Shown here piece by piece: positions 25,855-33,970 of a stretch of 64,000 bases of DNA; position 1 is the first letter of the stretch, and every line of letters begins with the position of its first letter. The position numbers were made by a program, and so were the translations under genes. The stretch is from NCBI RefSeq assembly GCF_039542055.1, contig NZ_BAABHK010000001.1, forward strand, positions 310,001-374,000, in the 5' to 3' direction. The stretch comes from Actinoallomurus vinaceus. GTDB taxonomy: Bacteria > Actinomycetota > Actinomycetes > Streptosporangiales > Streptosporangiaceae. The notes under the pieces are model-generated. The model was given only the letters and a program-made list of their open reading frames with translations, was not told the DNA's origin and ran no database searches.

Positions 25855-26729
25855 CCGGTCTCCTCAACGGTCTTCATCTGCGGCCCCGCGGTGACCGGGG
25901 TGGCCGGATCGGCTGCGGGCCGGCGGCCGCGTCGCGCGGTGACCGCGTTCCGGGCCGTCGTGGCAGCCAGGGACAGCGCGAAGAGGGTCCCGGTGACGAC
26001 GGTGATGGCGCCACCGGCGGCGACGTCGTACGAGGTGGAGATGAGCACGCCGGTCAGCCCGCTGCCAGCGCCCGCGGCCACCGCGATGGCGGTCATCGCC
26101 GTGATGTCGTGTGTCCACAGCCGGGCGATGGCGGCCGGGGCGACGAGGACGGCGACGGCCAGGATCGCGCCGACGGCGGGCACGGCGACGACGATGACGG
26201 CCTCGACGGTGAGCAGCAGTGCCATGTCGATTGCGGTCGGCCGGTATCCGGCGGCCGCGTACGCGCTGGGATCGAACGCGCGGAAGGTGAGCTGCCGACC
26301 CGCGACGGCCAGGAGGCCGACGACGATGAGACCGACCACGGTCACGGCGAGCAGGTCGCTGTTCCCGACGGTGAGGATCTGTCCGACGGTGTAGGCGGTC
26401 AGGTCTTTGGAGAAGCCGTCGCGGGCCGACAGCAGGACGACGCCGAGCGCGAAGCCGGCCGACAGCATGATGCCGATCGCCGTGCTCGTGCCCTGCTCCG
26501 GGCGCCGGGACAGCGCCAGGACGCCCAGCACGATCAGGACGCCGAACAAGCCGCCGCCGGCGTAGAGGTTGATGCCGGCGATCGCGGCCAGGACGACGCC
26601 GGGGAAGGTCGCGTGTGTCATCGCGAGGGTGAAGAACGGCAGCCGCCGGAGCGTGATCTGGACGCTGATCAGGCCGCCGACCGTGCCGAGGAGCACGGCC
26701 TCGAGGATCGCCCGGCCGACGGCGGTCAT
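25851..26729 (-). CDS. Zinc/manganese-type ABC transporter permease (second copy)
   Basis: The protein of 292 residues is an ABC-3 family permease paralogous to its two neighbours. It shows GGLISVQITLRRLPFFTLAMTH near the start, a hydrophobic core with about eight helices, and AVPAVGAILAVAVLVAPAAIARLW. ATG 26729 overlaps the preceding gene's stop (ATGA), so translation is coupled; the frame's extension upstream is shadow. C-terminal residues after about 260 are variable and charged. Confidence 0.88.
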   Translation of the reverse strand: MTAVGRAILEAVLLGTVGGLISVQITLRRLPFFTLAMTHATFPGVVLAAIAGINLYAGGGLFGVLIVLGVLALSRRPEQGTSTAIGIMLSAGFALGVVLLSARDGFSKDLTAYTVGQILTVGNSDLLAVTVVGLIVVGLLAVAGRQLTFRAFDPSAYAAAGYRPTAIDMALLLTVEAVIVVAVPAVGAILAVAVLVAPAAIARLWTHDITAMTAIAVAAGAGSGLTGVLISTSYDVAAGGAITVVTGTLFALSLAATTARNAVTARRGRRPAADPATPVTAGPQMKTVEETG

Positions 26730-27604
26730 GGCGCTCCCTGCGGTGCAGGGTGTGGCGAATGCCGCCGTCGCCGGGTGGTCGCGGCCGCGAGCGCGATCAG
26801 GTAGCAGGTGATGAGGACGAGGACGACGGTGCCGCCGGAGGCGAGTCGCAGCCCGTGGTGGATCGAGGCGTCGTAGCTGACGGTGAGTCCGGCCCACCCG
26901 GCCAGGGCTCCGAGGGCGGCGGCGATCGGCACGATGAGCGCGATCCGGTCGGACACCGCGCGGGCCGCGGCGGCGGGGACGATCAGCAGCGCGATGACCA
27001 GGATCGTGCCGACGGCGCGTACGGAGGCGACCACGACGAGCGCGACGATGGCGTTGGTGGCCAGGTCCAGCAGGCCGATCCGGTGTCCGGCCGCCTGGGC
27101 GCCGTCGGCGTCGAAGGCGCGGGCGAGCAGCGGCCGTCGCAATAGTACGAGCGCGGCGATGACCAGCGCGGTCACCGCGAGGGTCTCGGTCAGCTGTTGG
27201 GGGGTGACGGTGAGGATCCGGCCGAACAGGAAGGCCGTCAGGTCGGCGGTGTAGCCGGATTCGCGGGAGACGAGCACGACGCCGATGGCGAAGAAGGTGG
27301 TGAGCAGGACGGCGAGTGCGGTGTCCTCGGTGACGGCCCGGTTCCGGGTCAGGAGGGTGAGGAGACCGGCGGTGGCGGCCGCGGCCAGCAGCGCGCCCCA
27401 GAAGATCCCGCCCTCGCCGGCGAGGAGGTAGCCGATGACGACGCCGGGGAACACGGTGTGGGTCAGGGCGTCGGTCATGAAGGCCAGACGGCGCAGCAGG
27501 ATGAGCACGCCGACGGTGCCGGCGAGCGCTCCGAGGATCATCAGCTCGGCGAGGGCCCGGGCCATGAAGGGGAACCGGAACGGTTCGATGAAGGTCTGGT
27601 ACAC
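26726..27604 (-). CDS. Zinc/manganese-type ABC transporter permease (first copy)
   Basis: The 292-residue ABC-3 permease carries MILGALAGTVGVLILLRRLAFMTDALTHTVFPG, the conserved N-terminal block, and the VGTILVIALLIVPAAAARAV block in the second half. A cytoplasmic tail rich in Arg and His closes it. It starts at GTG 27604, ten bases after the ATPase stop, and overlaps the second permease gene. With the ATPase and the lipoprotein it would form the core ZnuABC-like importer moving Zn(II), or possibly Mn(II), into the cytoplasm. Confidence 0.9.
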   Translation of the reverse strand: MYQTFIEPFRFPFMARALAELMILGALAGTVGVLILLRRLAFMTDALTHTVFPGVVIGYLLAGEGGIFWGALLAAAATAGLLTLLTRNRAVTEDTALAVLLTTFFAIGVVLVSRESGYTADLTAFLFGRILTVTPQQLTETLAVTALVIAALVLLRRPLLARAFDADGAQAAGHRIGLLDLATNAIVALVVVASVRAVGTILVIALLIVPAAAARAVSDRIALIVPIAAALGALAGWAGLTVSYDASIHHGLRLASGGTVVLVLITCYLIALAAATTRRRRHSPHPAPQGAP

Positions 27605-27614
27605 GGTCGGCCCT

Positions 27615-28382
27615 TCAGGAGTGGGCGACGATGACGCGGTCGCCGCGCAGTTCCAGGGCGTGTCCGCCGTAGGTGGCGCGCAGCCGGTCGGGCGTCAGGG
27701 TCACGTTCGTGGGGCCGAAGCCGTACTGCCGGCGGTTGAGCAGGCAGACCTCCTCACAGGCGAGGTGGGCGAGCGCCAGGTCGTGGGTGGAGACGACCAC
27801 CGCGGCACCTTCTTCCTTCAGCCGTGCGATCGCGTCCAGGAGGGCCTGCTCACTGACGGCGTCGACGCCGTTGAACGGCTCGTCCAGCAACAGCAGGCGC
27901 GGCTCGGCGGCGATGGCCCGGGCCAGCAGCACGCGCTGACGCTGCCCGCCGGACAGCGTCCCGAACCGGTGCCGGGCACGGTCGGCCAGCCCGACCTGCT
28001 CCAGGGCCCGGCGGGCGGCCTCCTTGTCCGCGGCCTTCGGCCGGCGCAGCCATCCGATCCGCCGGTAGCGGCCCATGAGGACGACCTGGCCGACCGAGAT
28101 CGGGAACTCCGGGTCGAGCGTGTCGGCCTGCGGCACGTACGCGACGTCGCGGCGCGCTCGTGCGGGGGTCGTGCCGAGGACGGTGATCCGTCCGGAGGCG
28201 AGTGGGACGAGTCCGAGGACCGCCTTGATGAGGGTGGATTTGCCGGCGCCGTTCGGGCCGATCAGGGCGACGGCCTCACCGGGGGCGACCATGCCGTCGA
28301 TGTTCTCCAGCGCGAGGGCGGGGCCGTAGGCGACGGTGACCTCGTCCAGGTCCAGCGCCGGAGGCGGGATGTCGGGTTCCAC
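27615..28382 (-). CDS. Zinc/manganese ABC transporter ATP-binding protein
   Basis: The 255-residue ABC ATPase has Walker A GPNGAGKST, Q-loop YVPQ, signature LSGGQRQRVLLARA, Walker B LLLLDEP and switch His in VVSTHD. It sits second in a five-gene operon: lipoprotein, ATPase, three permeases. GTG 28382 starts two bases after the lipoprotein stop. It powers import through the ABC-3 permeases encoded downstream. Confidence 0.92.
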   Translation of the reverse strand: MEPDIPPPALDLDEVTVAYGPALALENIDGMVAPGEAVALIGPNGAGKSTLIKAVLGLVPLASGRITVLGTTPARARRDVAYVPQADTLDPEFPISVGQVVLMGRYRRIGWLRRPKAADKEAARRALEQVGLADRARHRFGTLSGGQRQRVLLARAIAAEPRLLLLDEPFNGVDAVSEQALLDAIARLKEEGAAVVVSTHDLALAHLACEEVCLLNRRQYGFGPTNVTLTPDRLRATYGGHALELRGDRVIVAHS

Positions 28383-28384
28383 GG

Positions 28385-29335
28385 TCAGCCCTTCAGCGCG
28401 GTGACGATGGTGGTGGTGTTGTGCCGCTCCATGTCGAGGTAGGTGGCCCCGGCCGAGCCGGCCGGGCCGAGCGTGTCGCCGTACAGGGAGTCCTCGCCGG
28501 CCTCGACCTTCACTCCGGCCTGCTTCCCGATGGCCTCGGCGGTCTTGGGCGGCAGGGACGACTCGGAGAAGATCGCCTTGACCCCGGTCGCTTTGATCTT
28601 GGAGACCAGGGTGTTGAGCTGTTCGCCGGACAGTTCGGCGGAGGTGTCGAAGCTCGGGATGATCGAGCCGACGAACGTCAGGTGGTAGCGGTCGATGTAG
28701 TAGCCGAACGCGTCGTGGTTGGTGACCAGCTTGCGCTGGTCGGCGGGCAGGGTGCCGATCTGCTGGGCGATCCAGGAGTCCAGTTGTTGCAGCTTGGCGG
28801 TGTAGGAGGTCAGGTTCGCTTCGTAGGTCGCCTTGTCGGCCTGGTCCTTGGCCTCGAACGCCGCGGTGATGTTGCGGCTCATGATCTCGGCGTTCTTGGG
28901 GTTGTGCCAGATGTGCGGGTCGCCGGCCGCCTCCTCATCGCTGCCGTTGCCCTTGCGGACGGCCACGCCCTTGCTCGTGTCGACCAGCGCGCCGTGGAAC
29001 CCCGCGGACTTGATCGTTTGGTCCAGCCACCGCTCCAGACCGACGCCGTTCTCGAGCACCACGTCCGCCTCGGCGATCGCCTGCACGTCGGCGGGGGAGG
29101 GCTCGTAGTCGTGGGGGTCGACGTTGGGTTTGAGGATCTGGGTGACCTTGACCTTGTCCCCGCCGACGTTGCGGGCGAAGTCGGCGACCTGCGTGGTCGT
29201 CGCGACCACCTTCAACTTCGCGCTGCTACCTGAGCCGCCGGCGTCACTCGCGGAGCTGGAACCACCGCAGGCGCTGGCCGCGGCCAGGAGGCCCGCCAGA
29301 ACCGGTGCGGCCAGCTGGGGGGTTCGGATGCGCAA
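28385..29335 (-). CDS. Zinc-type metal-binding lipoprotein (ZnuA/TroA family)
   Basis: The 316-residue protein is a cluster A-I substrate-binding protein. The signal ends in a lipobox (AASAC), so it is anchored outside the membrane. Metal-ligand regions are PHDYEPSPAD, HIWHNPKNAE, VTNHDAFGYY and the FSESS loop, giving three His plus an acidic residue, as in ZnuA. It lacks the long His-rich loop of many ZnuA proteins. The start is TTG 29335, with GAGGAG five bases upstream. The nearby zur-type gene and a Zur-box-like site in front argue for zinc rather than manganese. Confidence 0.88.
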   Translation of the reverse strand: MRIRTPQLAAPVLAGLLAAASACGGSSSASDAGGSGSSAKLKVVATTTQVADFARNVGGDKVKVTQILKPNVDPHDYEPSPADVQAIAEADVVLENGVGLERWLDQTIKSAGFHGALVDTSKGVAVRKGNGSDEEAAGDPHIWHNPKNAEIMSRNITAAFEAKDQADKATYEANLTSYTAKLQQLDSWIAQQIGTLPADQRKLVTNHDAFGYYIDRYHLTFVGSIIPSFDTSAELSGEQLNTLVSKIKATGVKAIFSESSLPPKTAEAIGKQAGVKVEAGEDSLYGDTLGPAGSAGATYLDMERHNTTTIVTALKG

Positions 29336-29365
29336 CGTGTCTCCTCGCGGTCGGCACGGATGAGA

Positions 29366-29414
29366 TGCAAATGAAAACCAATGCCATGTTCGTCTTAACG
29401 GTAATGGTTGTCAA
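29366..29414 (-). promoter_or_regulatory. Candidate Zur operator and promoter of the zinc uptake operon
   Basis: Upstream of the lipoprotein gene, CGGTAATGGTTGTCA (29399-29413) matches 10 of 15 positions of the actinobacterial Zur consensus TGAAAATGATTTTCA as I know it. TGCAAATGAAAACCA (29366-29380) and an overlapping window also give about 10 of 15. A perfect -35 TTGACA reads on the minus strand at 29414-29409, with only a weak -10. The local sequence is unusually AT-rich for this window. Confidence 0.45.
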
Positions 29415-29442
29415 TATCAGTAGATGTCCGTACGGTCGGATC

Positions 29443-29695
29443 ATGGGCTCGCATGCCGCCACCGCCGACCACCGGTCGCGCGACGGGACCGCCGATGACA
29501 TCGCCGTACGGCTGCGGACGGCCGGGCTGTCGCCGACACGGCGGCGACGTCCACGAGCACCCCGCCTCCGACGACGGCACCTGGCTGAGCCGAATCGCGG
29601 CCGAGGCCGACTTCGAGCCCGACCCGCTCCTGGCCGAGGTGCACGGCGTGTGCGGCCGGTGCCTGCGAAGCCAAGGTGATGGCCTGGCGGGTTGA
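29443..29695 (+). pseudogene. Remnant of a second Fur-family regulator (internal deletion and frameshift)
   Basis: Two frames together give the two ends of a Fur-type protein. From ATG 29443 one frame reads DDIAVRLRTAGLSPTRRR, typical of the Fur N-terminus. A second frame then reads WLSRIAAEADFEPDPLLAEVHGVCGRC up to the stop at 29693, typical of the Fur C-terminal dimerisation region with its CxxC. The central ~70 codons, including the recognition helix and the HHHH metal motif, are gone. It lies directly before the intact Zur gene and reads the same way. Confidence 0.55.
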
Positions 29696-29748
29696 TACGG
29701 TCGAGAGACGGCCGATGATCAGACCACGACCAGCCGGAGTACCCGCCC

Positions 29749-30201
29749 ATGACCTCGCACCCGACCGAACGCCCCGCACAACAGACTTCCGCGGTCGGCA
29801 GAGGGACGCGTGTGCGAGGCACCCGGCAGGCCGAGGCGCTCAACCAGGTGCTGGCCGACCTGCCGGAATTTCGCAGCGCCCAGGACATCCACGCCGAGCT
29901 CCGCCATCGCGGCGAGCGCATCGGGCTGACCACCGTCTACCGCCAACTCCAGGTCCTGGCCGAAGACGGCGCGGTCGACACCCTCCGCGACGAGACCGGC
30001 GAGACGCTCTACCGCCGCTGCGAGACCAGCACCCACCATCACCACGTGACCTGCCGCTCGTGCGGCCGCAGCGTCGAGGTCGAAGGCCCCGCGATCGAAC
30101 ACTGGGCCGAACACGTCGCCACCGAAGCAGGCTTCACCGACATCGACCACACCCTGGAGATCTTCGGCCTGTGCCCCGACTGCGCCGGTCAGCGCAGCTG
30201 A
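29749..30201 (+). CDS. zur: Fur-family zinc uptake regulator (Zur)
   Basis: The 150-residue protein has the Fur winged helix (RSAQDIHAELRHRGERIGLTTVYRQLQVLAEDGAVD) and the metal-binding dimerisation domain: THHHHVTCRSCG and LEIFGLCPDCAG give the two CxxC pairs of the structural zinc site and the His cluster of the regulatory site. It would repress zinc-uptake genes when zinc is plentiful. Gene order, divergent from the zinc ABC operon with a Zur-like box between, supports Zur over iron Fur or Nur. The tail after the last CxxC is short. Confidence 0.88.
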   Translation: MTSHPTERPAQQTSAVGRGTRVRGTRQAEALNQVLADLPEFRSAQDIHAELRHRGERIGLTTVYRQLQVLAEDGAVDTLRDETGETLYRRCETSTHHHHVTCRSCGRSVEVEGPAIEHWAEHVATEAGFTDIDHTLEIFGLCPDCAGQRS

Positions 30202-30592
30202 CGTTTGTCTCGGCCGGTCATCTTGTCGTAGAGGGCGGCTCGACGCATCGATCGAGAAGGCTCATCCGACCTGGAAGAGCAGGACCACGCCGCGCTCGCC
30301 TGCGCATGACCTGTTGTGCGGCCGTCGCCGTCCCGATGCGCGTCGTGATCAAGAAGGCGCCCGCCGCACGCAGGCACCTGGGTTCAGGTCACCCGTACGT
30401 GGTCACCGGTCTGGGCGCACATCAACAGGATCGCCCTGCCCCAGCTGATCGCGACCGGTCAGCGGTGCATCGCCGAACCAGCCGACCCCACGAATAGGGC
30501 GGCAGATCCACCGAGCGTCGGCGCCGCCGCCACAGTTGCCACTGTTCACAGGCACCTTCTTTGGGCAGGACGAGACCGAGGGGGGTTCACCG
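30202..30592. other. Intergenic, no gene recognised
   Basis: Open frames here look like chance GC-rich frames; I see no known domain, no clear hairpin and no Zur-like box. A GAGGGGGG ribosome site at its right end belongs to the His-rich gene. Confidence 0.4.
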
Positions 30593-30895
30593 ATGACAGC
30601 GATGACACAGCACCGGCAACATGCCACTCACGATCATGCTCACGGACCGGGATGCGGCCACGTGGCCGTGCCGCACGGCGACCACATCGACTATGCCCAC
30701 GACGGGCACCTGCACCGGCCACACGACGGACACGTCGACGAATGCGAGGCCACTGGCCACACGCAGCATGAAGGCCATCCGCATCGGCATGGTGAGGGCT
30801 GTGGCCACGTGAGCGTGCCGCACGGTGACCACGTCGACTACATCCACGACGGATGCCGGCACGCGGCCCACGAGGATCACTGGGACGAGCACTGA
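30593..30895 (+). CDS. Small histidine-rich protein, probable zinc-binding, with internal repeat
   Basis: The 100-residue protein contains 26 His. It is built from two copies of a unit HGxGCGHVxVPHGDHxDYxHDG (residues ~17-38 and ~66-87), each followed by a His/Asp/Glu-rich linker. No membrane segment or signal is visible. Similar proteins occur across actinobacteria near zinc genes but their role is not established. Position next to zur and the zinc importer suggests zinc storage, buffering or delivery in the cytoplasm. ATG 30593 follows a strong GAGGGGGG site; the earlier in-frame start at 30536 lacks one. Confidence 0.8.
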   Translation: MTAMTQHRQHATHDHAHGPGCGHVAVPHGDHIDYAHDGHLHRPHDGHVDECEATGHTQHEGHPHRHGEGCGHVSVPHGDHVDYIHDGCRHAAHEDHWDEH

Positions 30896-30962
30896 CCATC
30901 TCGCGTCACCGCCACCGCTGAGCGATGCCCTCGTCTCGCCGGTCTCCGGCAGAGTTGGGGGC

Positions 30963-31100
30963 ATGCGGGCGGGAGCGTTCTTGCTGGCGGCGCGGTTCCC
31001 CGGGCAGGACGACGGCGAGGTGGACCGTACCCGGGAGAACATCGCCCGGCTCGGTGCCGAGGTCCCCTCTTACCTGCGCGAACGGCACGGCCACCGATAA
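30963..31100 (+). pseudogene. Possible remnant of an LLM-class flavin oxidoreductase
   Basis: A 45-codon frame starts MRAGAFLLAARFPGQDDGEV, the kind of sequence found at the very start of luciferase-like (LLM) F420/FMN oxidoreductases, and then jumps to NIARLGAEVPSYLRER, resembling their C-terminal helix. About 300 central residues would be missing. Weak evidence; a short unrelated gene is possible. Bases 31101-31353 after it show nothing recognisable. Confidence 0.35.
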
Positions 31101-31353
31101 GCATCGACCAATCTATGCACGGTCGTGCTCCGCCTCCAGCCGTGTGACGGGGCCGGCCATGTCACTTGCTGATGCTCACGAATCAGCCCGATGCCGTATC
31201 GGATACTGCCGGGCCGTACCGCGACATACGAGTAACCATCGAGCACTCGACCCGGTCCTCCGGACAGCGACCCGTTGCGGTGGCGCATGGCCGAAACCGC
31301 TGTCCGGTGCGCATGCGGCGGGTCTACGCGACTCGCACAGGCGCTTTCCCGCT

Positions 31354-32421
31354 TCAGCCGGATGAAGCCGCCCGGCGGGCGTTCAGCTGGTCGAAGCCGA
31401 CGGCCACGAGGATCAGTACGCCGATGCCGATCTGCAGGTAGAAGGCGTTGATGGCGAGCAGGTTGCCGCCGTTGTTGAGGACGCCCATGATCAGCGCGCC
31501 GGTCGCGGCGCCGATCGCGCTGCCTTTCGCTCCGAACAGGCTCGCGCCGCCGATGACACAGGCGGCGATCGCGTTGAGCTCGAACCCGGTACCCGCGGTG
31601 GGGATGCCTGCCCCGAGGCGGGAGGTCAGTAGTATCCCGCCCAGGCCGGCGAGCAGACCGGAGATCGCGTACACGGAGATGGTCACCGTGCGGACCGGGA
31701 CACCGGCCAGACGGGCCGACTCGGGGTTCGAGCCGACGGCGTACACATAGCGTCCGAAGACGGTGCGGGTAAGCAGGAACCAGACGACGACCGTGACGAG
31801 CGCGGCGATGATCAGAAGGTTGGGGATGCCGAGGACGGTGCCGTTCGCGATGGTCTGAAAGCCGGTCGGCAGGCCTTGCACGGTCTTCGCATCGGTGATC
31901 ACCAGGGTCGCACCCCGGGCGATGCCGAGCATGCCGAGGGTTGCGATGAACGGCGGCAACTTGGCGCGTGTGACGAGCAGGCCGTTGATCGCGCCGAGCA
32001 CGGTGCCGAGCGCCACTCCCAGCAGCAACGCCACCAGGATGGGCATTCCGCGGACCAGGAGCAGCGCGGTCACGCACCCGGACAGCCCGAGGACCGATCC
32101 GACGGACAGGTCGATGCCGGCGGTCAGGATGACCAGCAGCTCGCCGACCGCGATGATGCCGAAGATCGCGACCTGACGGGCGAGATTGGACAGGTTGCCC
32201 GTGGTGAGGAACTCGTCACTCGTCAGCGTGAGGATGCCGACCGCGACGAGCAGCACGACGAGTCCGCCGCTCTCTCGGCCGGTGATGTCCCCAAGAGTGA
32301 CGACCCGCCGCCGAGGCGGGGCCGCAGCCGGCGCGGCGCCACCCGTCCCCGAAACGGCCGATGCCCCGCTCGTGATCGTCGTCGTGGGGATCGGCTCCCG
32401 CCAGATCAGTTTAGGAATCAC
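31354..32421 (-). CDS. Ribose-type sugar ABC transporter permease (RbsC family)
   Basis: The 355-residue membrane protein belongs to the RbsC/XylH/AraH family, with about ten helices and the markers IFGIIAVGELLVILTAGIDLSVGS near the start, FGRYVYAVGSNPESARLAG (EAA-like coupling loop), and GGASLFGAKGSAIGAATGALIMG. GTG 32421 overlaps the end of the ATPase gene by 11 bases, indicating coupling; an ATG 60 bases earlier is possible but would run deep into that gene. It is the third gene of the lipoprotein/ATPase/permease operon. Sugar specificity cannot be told. Confidence 0.88.
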   Translation of the reverse strand: MIPKLIWREPIPTTTITSGASAVSGTGGAAPAAAPPRRRVVTLGDITGRESGGLVVLLVAVGILTLTSDEFLTTGNLSNLARQVAIFGIIAVGELLVILTAGIDLSVGSVLGLSGCVTALLLVRGMPILVALLLGVALGTVLGAINGLLVTRAKLPPFIATLGMLGIARGATLVITDAKTVQGLPTGFQTIANGTVLGIPNLLIIAALVTVVVWFLLTRTVFGRYVYAVGSNPESARLAGVPVRTVTISVYAISGLLAGLGGILLTSRLGAGIPTAGTGFELNAIAACVIGGASLFGAKGSAIGAATGALIMGVLNNGGNLLAINAFYLQIGIGVLILVAVGFDQLNARRAASSG

Positions 32422-33970
32422 GGTCGGCCTCCTCCGTACCGTCGTCGGCCACCGCATCCGCGGCGGCCTTGCCTCCGTCACCGCTGGCCAGATGGAGCAC
32501 GTCCTCCTCCGAGGCGGACCGGCTCAGCTCACCGGCGATCGCGCCGTCACGCATGACGAGGATCCGGTCGGCGAGTCCGAGGAGCTCGGGCAGGTACGAG
32601 GAGACGATGATGATGCCCAGTCCTCGCGCGGCGAGGTCCCCGATGACCGAGTAGAGCTCGCCCTTGGCACCGACGTCGATGCCTTTCGTCGGCTCGTCGA
32701 ACATCAACACCTTCGGCTTGGTGAGCAGCCACCGGGCGAGGAGCACTTTCTGCTGGTTGCCACCCGAGAGCGTCGACACCGGCTGGTCGTAGGAGCCGGC
32801 GCGCAGCCGCAGGCTGTCGAGCAGCCGGTCCGCATCCTGGCTCTGTTCACGTCCCGGTAGCAGGCCCCGGCGGGAGTCGCGGCGCAGGCTGGCGATGGTG
32901 ACGTTCTCCCGGATCGAGAGTTCCGGAAGCAGCCCGAGCACCTTGCGATCCTCGGTGAGCAGGCCGATGCCGGCGCTCATCATCGTGCGCGGCCCGCCCG
33001 GCCGCACGCGCCGTCCCTCGACCTCGACACGCCCTGCGGCGGTCGGGACGGCTCCGAAAACCGACAGCAGCAGGCCGCTGCGGCCGGACCCCAGCAGGCC
33101 ACCGATGCCGACGATCTCGCCGGCCGCGACGTCGAGGTCGATGCTCGGCGACCGTTCGAAGCGGCGCAGCCCACGGACCCGCAGCATCGGCACTCCCGCC
33201 TCCCGGCGGACCTCGGGGTACAGCGAGCTGACCTCCCGCCCGACCATCGCCGCGATGAGGCGGTCCTCGTCGTAGTCGCCGATCGGCCCGGCCTCGGACA
33301 GGCCGCCGTCACGTAGAACGGTCACCCAGTCCCCGATCTCGAACATCTCCTCGAGGCGGTGGGTCACGTAGAGGATCGCGACGCCGCGGTCGCGAAGCCG
33401 CAGGATGTGCTCCATGAGATGGGCGGACTCCGCCTCGGTGAGCGCGGTGGTCGGCTCGTCGAACACGATCACCTTGACGGCGTCGGCGGTCAGGACCTTG
33501 GCGATCTCCACGAGCTGGCGGGTGGCGGCCGGCAGCCGTTCGACGATCGCGTCCGGGCTGAGGTCCTCGAGTCCGACCTCGTCGAGCGCCGTCCGCGCCC
33601 GGCGACGCAGGTCGCCTCTGGCGAGGACACCCGCACGCGCCGGAAGCCGGCCCATGAACAGGTTCTCCGCCACCGACAGGTGCGGGAGCAGGCTCAGCTC
33701 TTGGTAGACGGCCTGGACACCGGCGGCGCGCATGTGGGCCGGCGTCGGCGCGGTGACCGGTTCGCCCTCGATCTCATAGCGACCGCCGTCCCTGCGAAGG
33801 GCGCCGGTGAGCACCCGGATCAGGGTCGACTTGCCGGCGCCGTTCTCTCCGGCCAGGCAGTGCACCTGACCGGGGATCAGTCGCAGCGAGACGTCCGTGA
33901 GCGCCTGGACGGGGCCGAACGACTTCGACACGTCGTACAACTCGGCCACCGGCACGGGAGGCCCGCTCAT
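32411..33970 (-). CDS. Sugar ABC transporter ATP-binding protein (RbsA/MglA type, two ABC domains)
   Basis: The 519-residue protein holds two ABC domains in tandem. The first has Walker A GENGAGKST, a degenerate signature region and Walker B VIVFDEP; the second has a diverged P-loop (GLLGSGRSG), signature LSGGNQQKVLLARW and Walker B VLMFDEP. This is the normal RbsA/MglA layout. Its ATG shares a base with the TGA of the binding-protein gene. It energises import through the RbsC-like permease. Confidence 0.92.
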   Translation of the reverse strand: MSGPPVPVAELYDVSKSFGPVQALTDVSLRLIPGQVHCLAGENGAGKSTLIRVLTGALRRDGGRYEIEGEPVTAPTPAHMRAAGVQAVYQELSLLPHLSVAENLFMGRLPARAGVLARGDLRRRARTALDEVGLEDLSPDAIVERLPAATRQLVEIAKVLTADAVKVIVFDEPTTALTEAESAHLMEHILRLRDRGVAILYVTHRLEEMFEIGDWVTVLRDGGLSEAGPIGDYDEDRLIAAMVGREVSSLYPEVRREAGVPMLRVRGLRRFERSPSIDLDVAAGEIVGIGGLLGSGRSGLLLSVFGAVPTAAGRVEVEGRRVRPGGPRTMMSAGIGLLTEDRKVLGLLPELSIRENVTIASLRRDSRRGLLPGREQSQDADRLLDSLRLRAGSYDQPVSTLSGGNQQKVLLARWLLTKPKVLMFDEPTKGIDVGAKGELYSVIGDLAARGLGIIIVSSYLPELLGLADRILVMRDGAIAGELSRSASEEDVLHLASGDGGKAAADAVADDGTEEADRDS

